DNA of 64,000 nt from Drosophila persimilis (lineage: Eukaryota; Arthropoda; Insecta; Diptera; Drosophilidae). Location: the NCBI RefSeq assembly GCF_003286085.1, contig NW_020825317.1:3348001-3412000 (forward strand). The letters are read 5' to 3'. A model generated the notes under the pieces. That model worked only from the letters and a program-made list of their open reading frames with translations. It ran no database searches and was not told the DNA's origin. Position numbers and translations under genes: made by a program. Shown here one piece after another: positions 50,897-62,008 of the stretch (the stretch's first letter is position 1; each line of letters starts with the position of its first letter).

Positions 50897-52990
50897 TCAA
50901 TATTTATTCCATAGTACATAATAAAATTCGAATGATAATGTAATAGCTACACGTACATTTAGGCTAATTCCAATGCAATGAACTAGCCAGAGTCTGGAAT
51001 GGTTGAGGGCTCGAGTGTGCAAAGTTTGGTTATCGATTAGCAAATGGGTCGATATGACGAACTTGAACTGGTCGTTCTGTTCGATGATTTTGGCATTGAT
51101 ATCACGAAACATTTTGTTCAGCATCTTCTCCTGAAGCTGCATCTCCGACGAAAGTCGCTCCATCTTTGTTATGGACTCCTCAAAACACTTGGACACCATT
51201 TTTTCCACGGCTCCCTGCGTTATATGATTCTTCCAAGTTCTTTCTTGCCATTCGACCAAAAATGTTGAGGGGCTATAAGGCGATACTGCATCCGCTGCTG
51301 CTTCAGCTGCTGCTGTGGCTGCAACCGCACCATAACATCCTCTCGCTTTTTACGTAAACCTTCGGCTATCGACTCATGGAGTTGCTTATTTGCGGCCTGT
51401 ACCCGCTCGATTGTCGACAATGGATTTCATGAGCCACCTGGGGTTTCTGCTCCTTCTCCTGCTCCTGCTGCTGCCTTCGAATCGCTTTTGTGATGCTAGC
51501 ACAGCTGGATTGCAGCGGTGCTTGCGTTTCGGCGAGCCGAACGAGGACTCACTGCTATCTGAGAGTCTTTCCACCTGTACCACCAGCTCGTCAATCTGAT
51601 CCCCGGACACGCGGCGCTTCTTTTTGAGCTTATGTTACGATTCGAATCGCAGGTCGAATCTGTACTGCTATCGCTAGGGTTGTAGACCTTTGCCACTGAA
51701 TTGGGCTGCTCTTTCGTTGGAAGCTTTTGCTTTTGCGGACCCTTCCCGGAGGCCTGCTTTTTCGGGAGCCTGTTCAGAGGGGCCCGCTGCTTGGGTGAAC
51801 AGTTGGCTTGCGTCTTAGGAAAACCGTTATCAGTGGCCTGCATCCTGGGCGGGCGGGTTCCGATGACTTGCATTAGGGACAGGCCGGTGCAGGTGACCTG
51901 CAATTTGAATGGGCTCGAGACGTTGGTCTGCACCCGTGGGGTATCATTGTCGTAAGATTGCATCTTGAACGGATCGCTCCCTGAGGATTCTTGCTGCTTT
52001 TTTGAAGAACCGGCATCTTTCTTCTTGGCCTTCTCTTTGACCTCTGGACTTAGATCTGCATAGATGAGGGCCGTCTTGTCCTTTACGATGGCCAGCTCTT
52101 TGTTGGCGAGCTTTATAAGATTGTGGCATTTGAGGGCTTGGCACTCAATGGCGCTCAGACCGTCCAGCGCCATAAGAGTATGTTGGACTTCTCCAAATTT
52201 TTTTGCCTCAATAATCTTGTTGAACGCTTGCTCGAGGTACTGGCATTAAGTCTCATTCTTCGTCATAATTTTCTCCTGGTCCGGAGCTTTATACTTGTTG
52301 GTTGTTGGACGCATGTGGACTGGACCTTTGACTGCGACATCCAGGACCTCAGCTGTTTTAATTCAGTGGCGACCACAAAGTGCGACACGGCCGAGCTGGG
52401 GATGGGTTAACGGGCGGTGCCCAATCTGGAGAGCTCCGTTTGTGGTTTGTTTTTCGACGGCACCTCCGGGCCAGTGGGCATGATCTTCACCTTGCCCTTG
52501 AGAAACTTTTTCCTGAACTCGCCGCGATGGTACTCTAGATCCCCCTGTCGATTGAACTTGTAACAATTCTCAATTATAAGTTGGAAGTCTGCCAGTGCTT
52601 CATGGATCGAGCAGTAAAAATCATTGTTGACGCGACGTCTGATAGTATTTAGGTCCATTGGTTTTTCAATGTACATACATATGGTACATCGTGGCGTTCG
52701 TATCTACTGTATCTACGGTATTCAAGAAGTCCACGGCATAGCGACGTTTGAATACCGTATCCAGAATGTATATTTTTCAAAAATGTATCTTATTAGTGTA
52801 CCGCAGGCTGGACACGATTCGATCTTTTCGAGCTTCCCACATCACGACGGGGCGCGGCCTCCGGGCGGAGGGGTCTGCATTAAAAGAATGATAAATGTAT
52901 GTCAATGAGAGAGTTTGGACTTGCCATTGTTAGTGTTTGTTTCGTATTGGCTTGAGAGTTCTTGTACGGGCACGGGATACTTGGGGGACT
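50897..52990 (-). pseudogene. BET/tBRD-like bromodomain gene, disrupted
   Basis: Testis-specific bromodomain proteins (tBRD-1/2/3) and Fs(1)h bind acetylated histones. Here an exon (52990-52925) joins by a 50-bp GC-AG intron to the bromodomain exon (52874-52412). It contains the helix A region ILDTVFKRRYAVDFLNTVD, a PVD-like VD-T-V loop, IEKPMDLNTIRRRV and IIENCYKFN with the acetyl-lysine-binding Asn kept, then MPTGPEVPSKNK. A 59-bp intron (52411-52353) restores frame to a Lys/Ser-rich tail ending in helical segments (ITKMERLSSEMQLQEKMLNKM). Lesions: TGA at 52777-52779; a 4-bp duplication (ACATACAT, 52673-52680) in the bromodomain; TAA at 52246-52248; frame changes near 51632, 51420 and 51229. 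Because it has introns it is a DNA-level copy, not a retrocopy. Most lesions are not in homopolymers, so sequencing error is unlikely. Family placement is by motif memory; which tBRD is nearest is unknown. Confidence 0.7.
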
Positions 52991-52999
52991 CTGAAACAT

Positions 53000-55070
53000 A
53001 AAAAATGAAACAAGTAAGTTCGATGTGCACAGTGGGACATGTTCCATTCACTGCATTCAACCTAATACTATACAACTCGAACAACAAATCGTTTGCAACA
53101 GCAAACTGAGGCTGTGTAGATTGTTAGTGCTGTGTAGTAGTTTATGTGGGAGTTCACCATAGACTCTGATACATCAAACCTTGGCTGATTGGTTGTTTCT
53201 TCGGCATCTCTATGATACAGAAAATGATCTGACGTGTAGAGTCTCAGGGAGACCTTATTGTGTTGCCACCAACATTTCTAGATCTTAGGGAGCTATAAAT
53301 AAGACCAGCATTTCCGCCAAAAACCCCATTCAAAACGTAGATTTTCAAAGGGTCAAACATACGTGTCAGTCCTTAATGGCCGAAAGGTCAAATGTCGCAG
53401 AGCCTTGGGGGTACTGTTGCAATGCCACATCTGGCCTGCGTTTCCCTTAAACCTGTGATGGAGTTGTATAACAAACTGAACACAACCTCCCCCCCTGCCA
53501 CACACTTCAATCTGCTGCCCTGTTGCCGCGTGCGTGAGGGCATAAGGGCGGCGGATTATGCAATAAATACTCGTACCTTCGACACAGGGAGGACACTGAC
53601 AGATGAAAGGACCCAAAGAGAGGCTGTAGGTAATGGATGCGGATGGAAATGTGAAATGGGGGGTGTCGGTGGGTGTGTGGGTTTCAGCCAGCAATAACAA
53701 GATAATTATGCATAATTGTAGACCGAACAATAAACACATTTGGTGCGGCATTCATTTCATTATTCTCATGTCATTCGAAACGCGCATCAAATCACTGAAC
53801 CAAATAAATGACCAAAAAGAGATACAAATACATCAGATAGAACATTGAAAAATCAGAGCAGGAGCAGGGCGGGAGAGAAGCAGTGGAGGAGCACCAAAGG
53901 AACAGGAGACCAGGGGAGACCGAGGCAACAGCCGAAGTAAGCGACCACAACAATCAGGCAACGAACCGGCCAAAACGAGAGTTACCAAAATTATTCTGGC
54001 AATTTGCCCAAAAGTATAAGAAAACACACGCACAGCCGCACTGGCATAGAAACAGCCACAAAAACAGCCCCAACCAGTGGCGTAGGCAGAAGGGTCCTAG
54101 GAAGCTGAAAGAATGAAGAATTGAAAGCTTTGGATACCCATGACTTTATCAATGCAAAACCTTTTCGTTTTTTGAACTTTAAGCATCACATGATTCTACA
54201 AAATACTCGTATTTAGCCGCTGCTATAAGGACAGCCGATATGCAGGGTCATCAAAAAGGGGGGTCTAAATTGATTAAAATTAGTTAAATTAATTAAAAAT
54301 TTTCAAAAAATTTAAAAACAATCATTTTTATTTTACTAAAATTAAAAAATAAATGAGCTAACAAAAAAAAAACAAAATTTTAAAATCTTCGCCTTATTAG
54401 ATTGAATAGAATTAAGCGAAAACAACAAAAGCGAGGGAGTGTGCTAACCTGATGACGAGTAGTGTATCCATTTGCACCCAATTACAAATATTTTTAAAAA
54501 TATGGAAAACTTTTAGCTGAGAGCACACACACAGACACCCTCTTGCAATACGCCACTGCCGGAAGCGTGGCGCAGATCCTGTTGCCCCGTAGTCCCGTTC
54601 CGTCCGGCGCGTTGCCAAGGTCCTAACGAGTAATGAATCTCCTTCGTGAGATGGCAGCCAATTTCCAGGAGGGTTGTAAAGTGGGACAATGATGTGCCAG
54701 CCACCTGAATGAGTGGCAGCGGCAGCACCTTGGGGAAGAGCACCCAGAAAATGGCGACTTGAACCGGAAAACGGAATGCACCGCCATGTCCCACCCGCAG
54801 TGCGTTTCTTCACAGTCACAGATGTGCTTGTGTATCTATCGCTATCGGTCGTCCCTAAATTACGACTTGCAGATCGAACTGAGAATAAATGCGCGGATAA
54901 TTAAGGAGAGGCCCCATCCATCTAATTTGAAGCAGGAGACAGAAGCAGAAACAAACAGGTCACAGGGTGAGCTGCAAGCACTGCAAGCACGTCATTTGTG
55001 CCGCCATTTGTGGTACTTATATCTGTTAATAATTGGATGAGCCCTTCATGGGTACCTTCATATGTGGCAA
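53000..55070. other. Non-coding; one GC-rich minus-strand frame of uncertain status
   Basis: 53.0-54.4 kb holds AT-rich DNA and a purine-rich stretch (53840-54115) resembling a 5'UTR but without support. A minus frame at 54513-54794 is GC-rich against AT-rich flanks and reads a hydrophobic stretch (VAIFWVLFPKVLPLPLIQVAG) followed by a polar tail. No family is recognised, and it may be an isolated exon or chance. Confidence 0.35.
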
Positions 55071-55072
55071 GC

Positions 55073-55362
55073 TGCAAAATTAAAATTAAAATTATTATGA
55101 AATTCAAATTACAGCAAAAGGCCACAGGGTGCTCGGCACGCCCCATTGCATATCGCAGACAGACATGATGGGGCCCTGTAATTTGGCACGACGCAGAGGG
55201 CTAATATGGTACAAATATAAATATGGTAGCTGCAAATACAGAAATTCTGGATAAACGGGCCACAGCACCATCGGTGTTGGATAAAGCTTGAAGTTTGGTA
55301 AACACACAAATAAGACCGCGGTATCCCGTATTTAAAAATTTTAAAAAAATAGATTGCCGCAA
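55073..55362 (+). repeat. Local repeat R, copy 1
   Basis: First of three diverged copies of a 270-290 bp unit. Landmarks in order: TTATGAAATTCAAAT, AGCAAAAGGCCACAGGGTGC, CCCATTGCATATCGCAGACA, GCAGAGGGCTAATATGGT, TAGCTGCAAATACAGAAATT, TGGATAAACG, GTGTTGGATAAAGCTT, and AGATTGCCGCAAT. Unrelated to the DINE-1 copies around it. No coding capacity. Confidence 0.65.
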
Positions 55363-55703
55363 TGTGTGGCGAGTGGGCAGAGAATACCTTTTTCACGCTT
55401 TTAGAGAAATGTACATTTTCTCAATCCGTTTTTTTTACTTTGCCACACAATGAAAATTGTAAGTGTATTTAAAGTCACCATTCAGTGTTGTATAGAATCG
55501 AAAAGACAAAAAAATTAGTGTGGGTAAGTGTCAAGGCCATAGTCGAATTGAAAAAACTTATCGAGAGCAAATCCGTACTTCAAAAATTTTTCAAAATTTT
55601 CAATTTGGTAAACACAATGGACCGTCTAAGACCGGATTGCAAAGGTGTCTCTCGTTCTTTCTTATTTTTCTCTCTCATTTTTCCTAGCTCTGTAGCACTT
55701 TTT

Positions 55704-56770
55704 TATACCCGATACTCATGTGGATGTGTGTAACGTCCAGAAGGAATCGTTTCCGACCCTATAAAGTATATATATTCTTGATCAGCATCAATAGCCGAGT
55801 CGATTGAGCCCTGTCTGTCTGTCCGTCCGTCCGTCTGTCCGTCTGTCCGTCCCCTTCAGCGCCTAGTGCTCAAAGTCTATAAGAGCTAGAGCAACGATGT
55901 TTTGGATCCAGACTTCTGTGATATGTCACTGCTACAAAAATATTTCAAAACTTTGCCCCGACCACTTCCGCCCCCACAAAGGGCGAAAATCTGTGGCATC
56001 CACAATTTTAAAGATACGAGAAAACTAAAAACGCAGAATCGTAGAGAATGACCATGTCTTTTAGACTGCAGAATCTGAATTGGATCGTATTATTATTATA
56101 GCCAGCATCAAGAAAACAATTTCATTTTTTCTCGCCCTGTCTCTCTCTAACACACACGTAGCATAGGCGGCTTTGCTTAGAGTAAAACATTAGCGCCTAG
56201 ATCTCAGAGACTATAAAAGCTAGTGCAACCAAATTTGGTATCCACAATCCTAATATATCGGACCGAGACGAGTTTGTTTCAAAATTTCGCCACACCCCCT
56301 TCCGCCCCCGCAAAGGATGCAAATCTGGGGATATTCACAAATCTTAGAGACTATTAAAGCTAGAATAACCTAATTTAGTATCCGCACTCCTGTTAGATCT
56401 CACTATAAAACGTATATCTCAAAATTTCGCCCCACCCCCTTCCGCCCACACAAAGGACGAAAATCTGTTGCATCAACAATATTGCACATTCGAGAAAACT
56501 AAAAACGCAGAATCATAAATAATGACCATATCTATCAGGTTGCTGATCAGATCAGATCATTTTTGTAGCCAAAAGGAACAAATCAATTTGCAGTGGCTAC
56601 GCAGCGCCCGACGTCACGCTCAGACTGATTTTCTGTCTCTCTCGCACGCACCCTTTGTCGTGTCGTTTAATATTAGCGGCGCTGCCGGAGGAGAGCCATA
56701 CTGACTTAGTATCGGGTATAACTGTAGAGTTGCGGTGTCCGCAGCAACTCACAACGTTCCCCCTCGTTTC
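55704..56770 (+). mobile_element. DINE-1-like element, long copy with triplicated internal module
   Basis: The most complete copy: TTATACCCGATACTCATGTG start, 'AGAAGGAATCGTTTCCGACC', 'AGCATCAATAGCCGAGTCGA', an expanded (CTGTCCGT)n block, then three tandem versions of a module (about 55875-56010, 56205-56330, 56345-56540), each with AGACTATAAAAGCTAG-like, TATCCACA(A/C)TCC-like and CCCCTTCCGCCC phrases. It then has 'CAATTTGCAGTGGCTACGCA', 'GGAGAGCCATACTGACTTAG', TATCGGGTATA and ACTCACAACGTTCCCCCTCG. About 1.07 kb. Non-autonomous Helitron-derived; no transposase. Confidence 0.85.
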
Positions 56771-56832
56771 TTATAATATGTAGAAGCTTGAAGAGGCTTA
56801 CAGATCTTTCATAGAGTAACGTTGGTAACGAG

Positions 56833-57300
56833 TAACGAGGAGGAACGTTGTGAGTCGCGGCTACGGCCGCTATATTTATACCGATACTACCGATACAGTA
56901 AGGTTCTCCTCCGCCAGGGGGTGCACACATTGCGCTACGAAGAGTGTGTGAGAGAGAAAGAAAATAAGTAATCGCCTGGACGGCGCTATATAGCCACTGC
57001 AAATTGATTTGTTCCCAATCTCGTATCTTATAATTGTGGACGTCACAGATTTGCGTCAAAAGGCGGTGGGGCAACATTTTGAAATAAACTTGTAACAGTA
57101 AAATATCACAGAGTCTGGATACATAATTTCGTGGCTCTAGCACTAATAGTCTCTGAGAACTAGGCACTCATAGGAACGAACAGACGGACAGACAGACATG
57201 GCTCAATCGAATCGGCTATTGATGCGGACCCAGACGTTACACACATCCATTTTCCCCACAAATCTTATACACCCCTTTACTCATTTTGAGCATCGGGTAG
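56833..57300 (-). mobile_element. DINE-1-like element in inverted orientation to its neighbour
   Basis: Reads in reverse from CGATGCTCAAAATGAG (about 57298) through CTGTCTGTCCGTCTG, 'GAGACTATTAGTGCTAG', CCACCGCCTTTTGACG, a short TCTCTCTCACAC tract, 'TGTGCACCCCCTGGCGGAG' and 'GACTCACAACGTTCCTCCTC' at 56833. Its end faces the end of the copy at 55704-56770 across about 60 bp, giving a 22-26 bp near-perfect inverted repeat (56747-56768 with 56828-56853). Confidence 0.8.
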
Positions 57301-59773
57301 AAAAAATTGAAATTTAATGGTTAAAAGAGCAGGATGATACAATATATTGAATATCTCTTAGACCAAGTGTAAAATCTGTTGCTTTTCTGTGACTTTAACC
57401 AAAAGAAGGAAACAACAAAGTGGTCTGATGATCCATTGAGGCATAATATTTTCCCATGGACGACCAATTCAATGGTAGGATGTGGAAAAAGAGCTTGCAT
57501 TACATTGACATTGACACTGGAGGAGTGGAAGGACTGTCACTGTCATTGCCACACGGATGATGACACTGCTACACTGCCAATGGCATTTATACTGACAGTA
57601 AATACTTCTAGGCCGTGGCGCGTTCTGTGCACATACTGTGTATGTGTGGGAGTACGATAACTCCTTTGGTCTGTTCATGTATCGACATTGATTGGTTCGA
57701 ATGGGGCAATCCGGCAAATTGCACAACAGCAGCGTAATCAGTAATGCAACAGTTACACCAGCCAGACAGGATACTGAGCCAGAAGCAGAAGCAGAAGCAA
57801 AACCAGGCAGACAGCAGGACACTCTCTGTGTTTAAATGAAATATTGAGAGGGGGAGACAAAAGAATACAGGGATACAAAACACCGCAGCTTGAGTAGCTG
57901 TCAAAATCTGTTGGGCCTGTCAGAATGGATTTGAATGGGTGAATGGGTCAACAGTGCATTCAGTGAGGCGTGCGACGAGAGACCTCCATTGAAAATCGTA
58001 CAATAATCGTACTTGGTGAATACTTACATTCATCCATCCTTATCTTCACTGCAGCTCAGAGCTATTCATTTATTCAATTATAAGACATTCACGAGACCCC
58101 CAGAGCAAAACAAAACACCAGAGCGAACCCACCCGTCGAAAAATGCTCGGTGCATCCTCGTTTGCTCCTGGCTACTGGCTGACTGCAACCAGTGGCACTG
58201 GCAAATTCAATGCCACAAATTGTATAAGCAGCTGCAGCTCCAGTGGCTGCTTGCTGCAGCCAAGCGGCAAATGTCCTGCGGCTACAAAAGGAAAATTCCA
58301 CCCACATCCACCCAAAAGGACATGTTCTGTCTTTGGTTCTGTCCTAACGATTTTTCGGGGAGCAACGAAAAGGTTGATATAACCCGGGCAGGACCCTTCT
58401 TTAAAGCAGCAATCTAGTCCTGGTTTGGTAAAACTTGGCAAAAACTTTCGATTGGCATATCCTTTAGTTTAGCGACTAACTGGCGTTAACACAGTGCGTT
58501 TTGAAGCTATAAGGCCGTATACAAAAGCACCATCTATGAGTTTAAAACGAAAATGAAATGACCAATGAAATGAAATGAACCAAGACACATTAGGAACGAG
58601 AAAGATACTGAAGAGAGAGCCACGCTGGAAGAACTCCTATAGTGCTCCGGCTGATAATTCGATATTTTCTTAATGTTATTAAGATCCCATATGTCATGAT
58701 ACCAATGTTCTGCACTGTCAGGCCACACATGTGGCTGCTGCTCTGCCATTCAACTGTTTGCCATGTGCTGTTGGCCAAAAAGCTGCAGTAAAAGATGGCC
58801 ACCAGGGAGGGTAACAGCATTGTCAAATAGCGCGAAAAACTTTCCAAATGCCGCAGCGGCAGCAGCCTGCTCTCCTACCCCCTCCTGACACCGAACACCA
58901 AGCCCCATTCCCACCCTCTTGTCTAGGGGCATTGGCCCGTTCTATGCATTTCGCCCTTTATGAATAGAGCTCTTGAGATTATTTTTCCTTGATTCTTTCT
59001 CTTTTTTTGCGCACTATAATTATACCAAAGACGTGAACAGCACGCCACGCCCCAACGCCTTAGTCAAATGCTGGTGGGAATTTTTGTGGGAGAGTCCCCA
59101 AAAGAAGGGCTGTGCACTCGAAAAGAGATTCCTATGAGATTCCAAAGGATTTCTTAGCCACATGCGACTCGAGTCTGTCCTATAAAGACTCTTTTCCTAT
59201 GGGAGGAGCCTACAGAATTTTTGAAAGGCTATATATATAAGCTTCCGCTTTAGTTTTAGTTTGCTCATTTTCGTATATTTTTTCATTGCAGATTTTTGCG
59301 GTTTCTGCCTTAAATTATTAAAGTATTTAATAGAGTTTTGCCTTGACAGCTCTTCAAAGGCCTTCCCTTTCCATCCACCCACTCAAGCCGCGGCACCAGA
59401 GGCTGCACAGTGACCCAACTCAGGACCAACTCGTCTGGGGACGGTGAAACGTGCCACATGGGACTGTGGTCTCAGGACACGGCCAATGATAGGGGGGCCC
59501 ACAGTCGGAGGTTTTTTCTACTTTTGAGACTTTTAAGATTCGGGGGAGTGGTTTTTGAAATTATTAAGCTTAATTGCAATCGCTTCCGCATTCAATGCTG
59601 TCGATGTATTCGATGTCCATAGAATATCGCCCCTGCAGCCTTATGCAACATCTGTCCAAGGATTTCGGGCACATGGAATGTTGCTGATACCTTTGGCTGT
59701 GCCCAAGGCACACGCAGGGGAGAAACATCCACGCAGGGGAGGACTGTGCGAGTACGAGTACCTCATATATGCG
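57301..59773. other. Non-coding DNA, no gene recognised
   Basis: Mixed sequence with CAGAAGCAGAAGC iterations (57780-57800) and CAGCTGCAGC-type runs near 58230. Open frames have no domain or support. Confidence 0.5.
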
Positions 59774-60055
59774 CTTCAAAATTGAAATTCTTATGAAATT
59801 ATATCAAATGCACTCAAAGGCATTTCGGGAAAGCTTAGCAAAAGGCGACAGGGTGCTCCGCCCGCCCCTGCAATGTGGCACGTGGCACGTGGCAGAGGGA
59901 TAATATGGTGCATGTAAGGGGGCAAGAAATGCGGCTCTTTCGGGGAAAAAAATACTTTCAGCTGAAAATGCTGAATTTCCAGTTAAAACCAAATCGTATT
60001 TCTTGTATTTTTGCACCGTTTTTGTTGAATAAATTTTGAGGATTGCCAGAATATG
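59774..60055 (+). repeat. Local repeat R, copy 2, carrying a double E-box
   Basis: Matches copy 1 and copy 3 in order: TTCTTATGAAATTATATC, AAGGCATTTCGGGAAAGCTT, AGCAAAAGGCGACAGGGTGC, GCAGAGGGATAATATGGTG, CTTTCGGGGAAAAAAATAC, TTTCAGCTGAAAATGCTGAA and GAGGATTGCCAGAATATG. Where copy 1 has GGCACGACGC it has CACGTGGCACGTGG (59879-59892), two CACGTG E-boxes one base apart. Confidence 0.65.
59879..59891. promoter_or_regulatory. Tandem CACGTG E-boxes about 2.1 kb upstream of the Pdfr coding exon
   Basis: Two perfect E-boxes at 59879-59884 and 59886-59891. Closely spaced CACGTG pairs are known targets of CLOCK/CYCLE in clock genes, though usually with 6-7 bp between boxes. Relevant only because Pdfr is a circadian gene; no expression evidence is available here. 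Confidence 0.35.
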
Positions 60056-60716
60056 TAATGTATATGTATATAGAAATTAAATGTTTTTCAGGCTCTTAAA
60101 TTGACAAAATTGAACGAGAAGAGGACACAAAAGTTTTCCCAACGGATCATTTCAAATCAACTGCTCGAAATGTTCGCAAAGGAGAAAAGAAATAAGATAA
60201 ATTCTGAGTTGTTAAAAGTCATTTTCTGGCTGGGAGTTTTTTGTGAATTTTTGTAAAGCCAACCTTCAAATACAGACTGTACTCTACTACCACAATCCAA
60301 GCTCACTCAAATTGGCAGACTTAAGAGATTTTTCAGCCACCCTAAATATCGAATCAAGGAATCGTCTACATTGCAGACATTTCCTCTCATCTAATGGGAT
60401 ATTTTTGTATCCAGCTATAGCAAAGAGATAAATATGTTTCAGAGATATGTTTAAACGTTTTAAGACTTGCACTCATCTTCTTGGAGAGTATTTTTAACAC
60501 GTTCCTTCGTTCCTTCATACAAACGTACATACATGTATGTATATGCATTGGCACCGTTCCGTGTAAGGTTGCTACGATTAAAATCTGTTTGACTGTTGGT
60601 AGTGTCAAAGCAAAGCCAAATGTCATACGCCCATTATGTTAATAATTAGAAGATTGGCTTACAAGGGTCCCTTTAGACTGCAACTGCATTTGTCAACATC
60701 CAAAGTTGAATTCCGA

Positions 60717-61010
60717 AGACATTATGTAAAATGCACTTAAAGGCACCTCGGGAGATCTGAGCAAAATGCCACAGCGTGCTCCGCTCACACCATTGCATAT
60801 CGCAGATAGACTTGAATGGCACCCAGTAATGCGCCCCGAGACAGTATTGACTCTTTCGGGAAAACTCGTATATTCAGCTGCAAGTGCGGAAATGCAGGAT
60901 AAACGAGACCTCTACACCGTCACTGTTGAAAAGCTTTGGGATTGCTTACACACAAATTATAACACTTTTTCTAGTACTTAAAGATACTGAAATACAAAAT
61001 ATTGCCGAAC
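60717..61010 (+). repeat. Local repeat R, copy 3
   Basis: Same landmark order: AAATGCACTTAAAGGCACCT, CGGGAGATCTGAGCAAAATG, CCACAGCGTGCTCCGCTC, CCATTGCATATCGCAGATAG, CTCTTTCGGGAAAACTCG, TTCAGCTGCAAGTGCGGAAA, TGCAGGATAAACG, CACTGTTGAAAAGCTTTGGG and AATATTGCCGAACAAT. Closest to copy 2 on its left side and to copy 1 in the middle. Confidence 0.65.
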
Positions 61011-61049
61011 AATTTCACAAAATTTTTTTGTCACTGTTTTGTGTTGGGC

Positions 61050-61325
61050 AGGAATTTTAGTGTGGATAAATGCCATCCCACCATAACAGTGTGATATCAG
61101 AGGACTCCGGATACCAAATTTGGTTGCTCTAACTCTTATAGTCCCTGAAATCTAGGCGCTAGTCAAGACGGACGGATACACAGACTGACAGACAGACATG
61201 GCTATATTGACTCGGCTATTGATGCTGATCTAAAATAAATATACCTTATGGAGTCGGAAACGTTTCCTTTTGGCGGTTACACACATCCATATCCACACAC
61301 AACTAATATACCCCTATTTCGTTAA
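61050..61325 (-). mobile_element. DINE-1-like fragment, left half, minus orientation
   Basis: Reads in reverse from a degraded ...ATATCG end through 'AAAGGAAACGTTTCCGACTC', 'AGCATCAATAGCCGAGTCAA', a CTGTCTGTCAGTCTG/CCGTCC block, 'GGGACTATAAGAGTTAGAGC', 'AACCAAATTTGGTATCCGGA' and TGATATCACACTG. The terminal GGGTATA is mutated. Confidence 0.75.
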
Positions 61326-61844
61326 CGATATTCCGACTTTTTTAGGTTACTGTATGTATACAAAGCTTTAGTGCTGCGAAGAAATTTATACATGGATAGC
61401 ACAGGTTCCTTTCGATTATGCAGAACATCTTTTTAGAACTCAATGAAATCCAGGCCGTTGGCCTGGTGATGATGAGCTTTGCCTGGCCATTTGCCAATCA
61501 TAATCCCGTCAAGCTCCTCCCTATGCAATGGGATGTGTGCTGTGTGTCAGTGTACGTGCAGGAGGATGTTTTCACTAGCTATAAATACTCGACTTGGAGG
61601 AAACAGAAACTGCACTCCATCCCATATGATACGAGTCAGGCATGAGTAGTATTTATTTGTAGGCAATCATCACGGACTGGCGATGGCAATGCCCGGGCGT
61701 GAGCGTGGGCTGGACTTAATCAAAAGCCAGTGACGGTGTCTCTTCTCGGTACCATGCACTGTCTGGTACCACCTTCTGGCTCCAGCATTGTTTGATAAGC
61801 TTTCAATTAAATCTCTACTGTGGGGGTCGTGCACCTCCGTCTGA

Positions 61845-61864
61845 GGGGGGGGGGGGGGGGGGGG
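61845..61864. repeat. Poly-G run of 20, about 120 bp before the Pdfr exon acceptor
   Basis: Twenty consecutive Gs. In a Pdfr pre-mRNA this tract would be intronic, 120 nt upstream of the acceptor, and could fold into G-quadruplexes. The exact length is likely unstable or assembly-sensitive. Confidence 0.9.
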
Positions 61865-61983
61865 AATTGCAATTTCTTTGGACATGCATCACAAAAGGAG
61901 AGCGGCTTCTTCTCAGTTATATTTATAGACTTTATATTTGGACTTTAATCTAATTTACTTCCATCATTATTTTTCTTTCACAG

Positions 61984-62008
61984 CGGCAGGTATACTGTCT
62001 GCGGCGAT
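61984..62008 (+). other. Pdfr: 5' untranslated part of the Pdfr first coding exon
   Basis: Follows a strong acceptor (TTTTTCTTTCACAG, ending 61983) and runs 25 nt to the ATG. The acceptor shows that at least one upstream exon exists; candidates are at 32.8 and 34.2-34.75 kb. Confidence 0.7.

Noticed and set aside
51701-51955. Plus-strand Cys-rich frame
   Set aside because: Antisense shadow of the bromodomain pseudogene tail.
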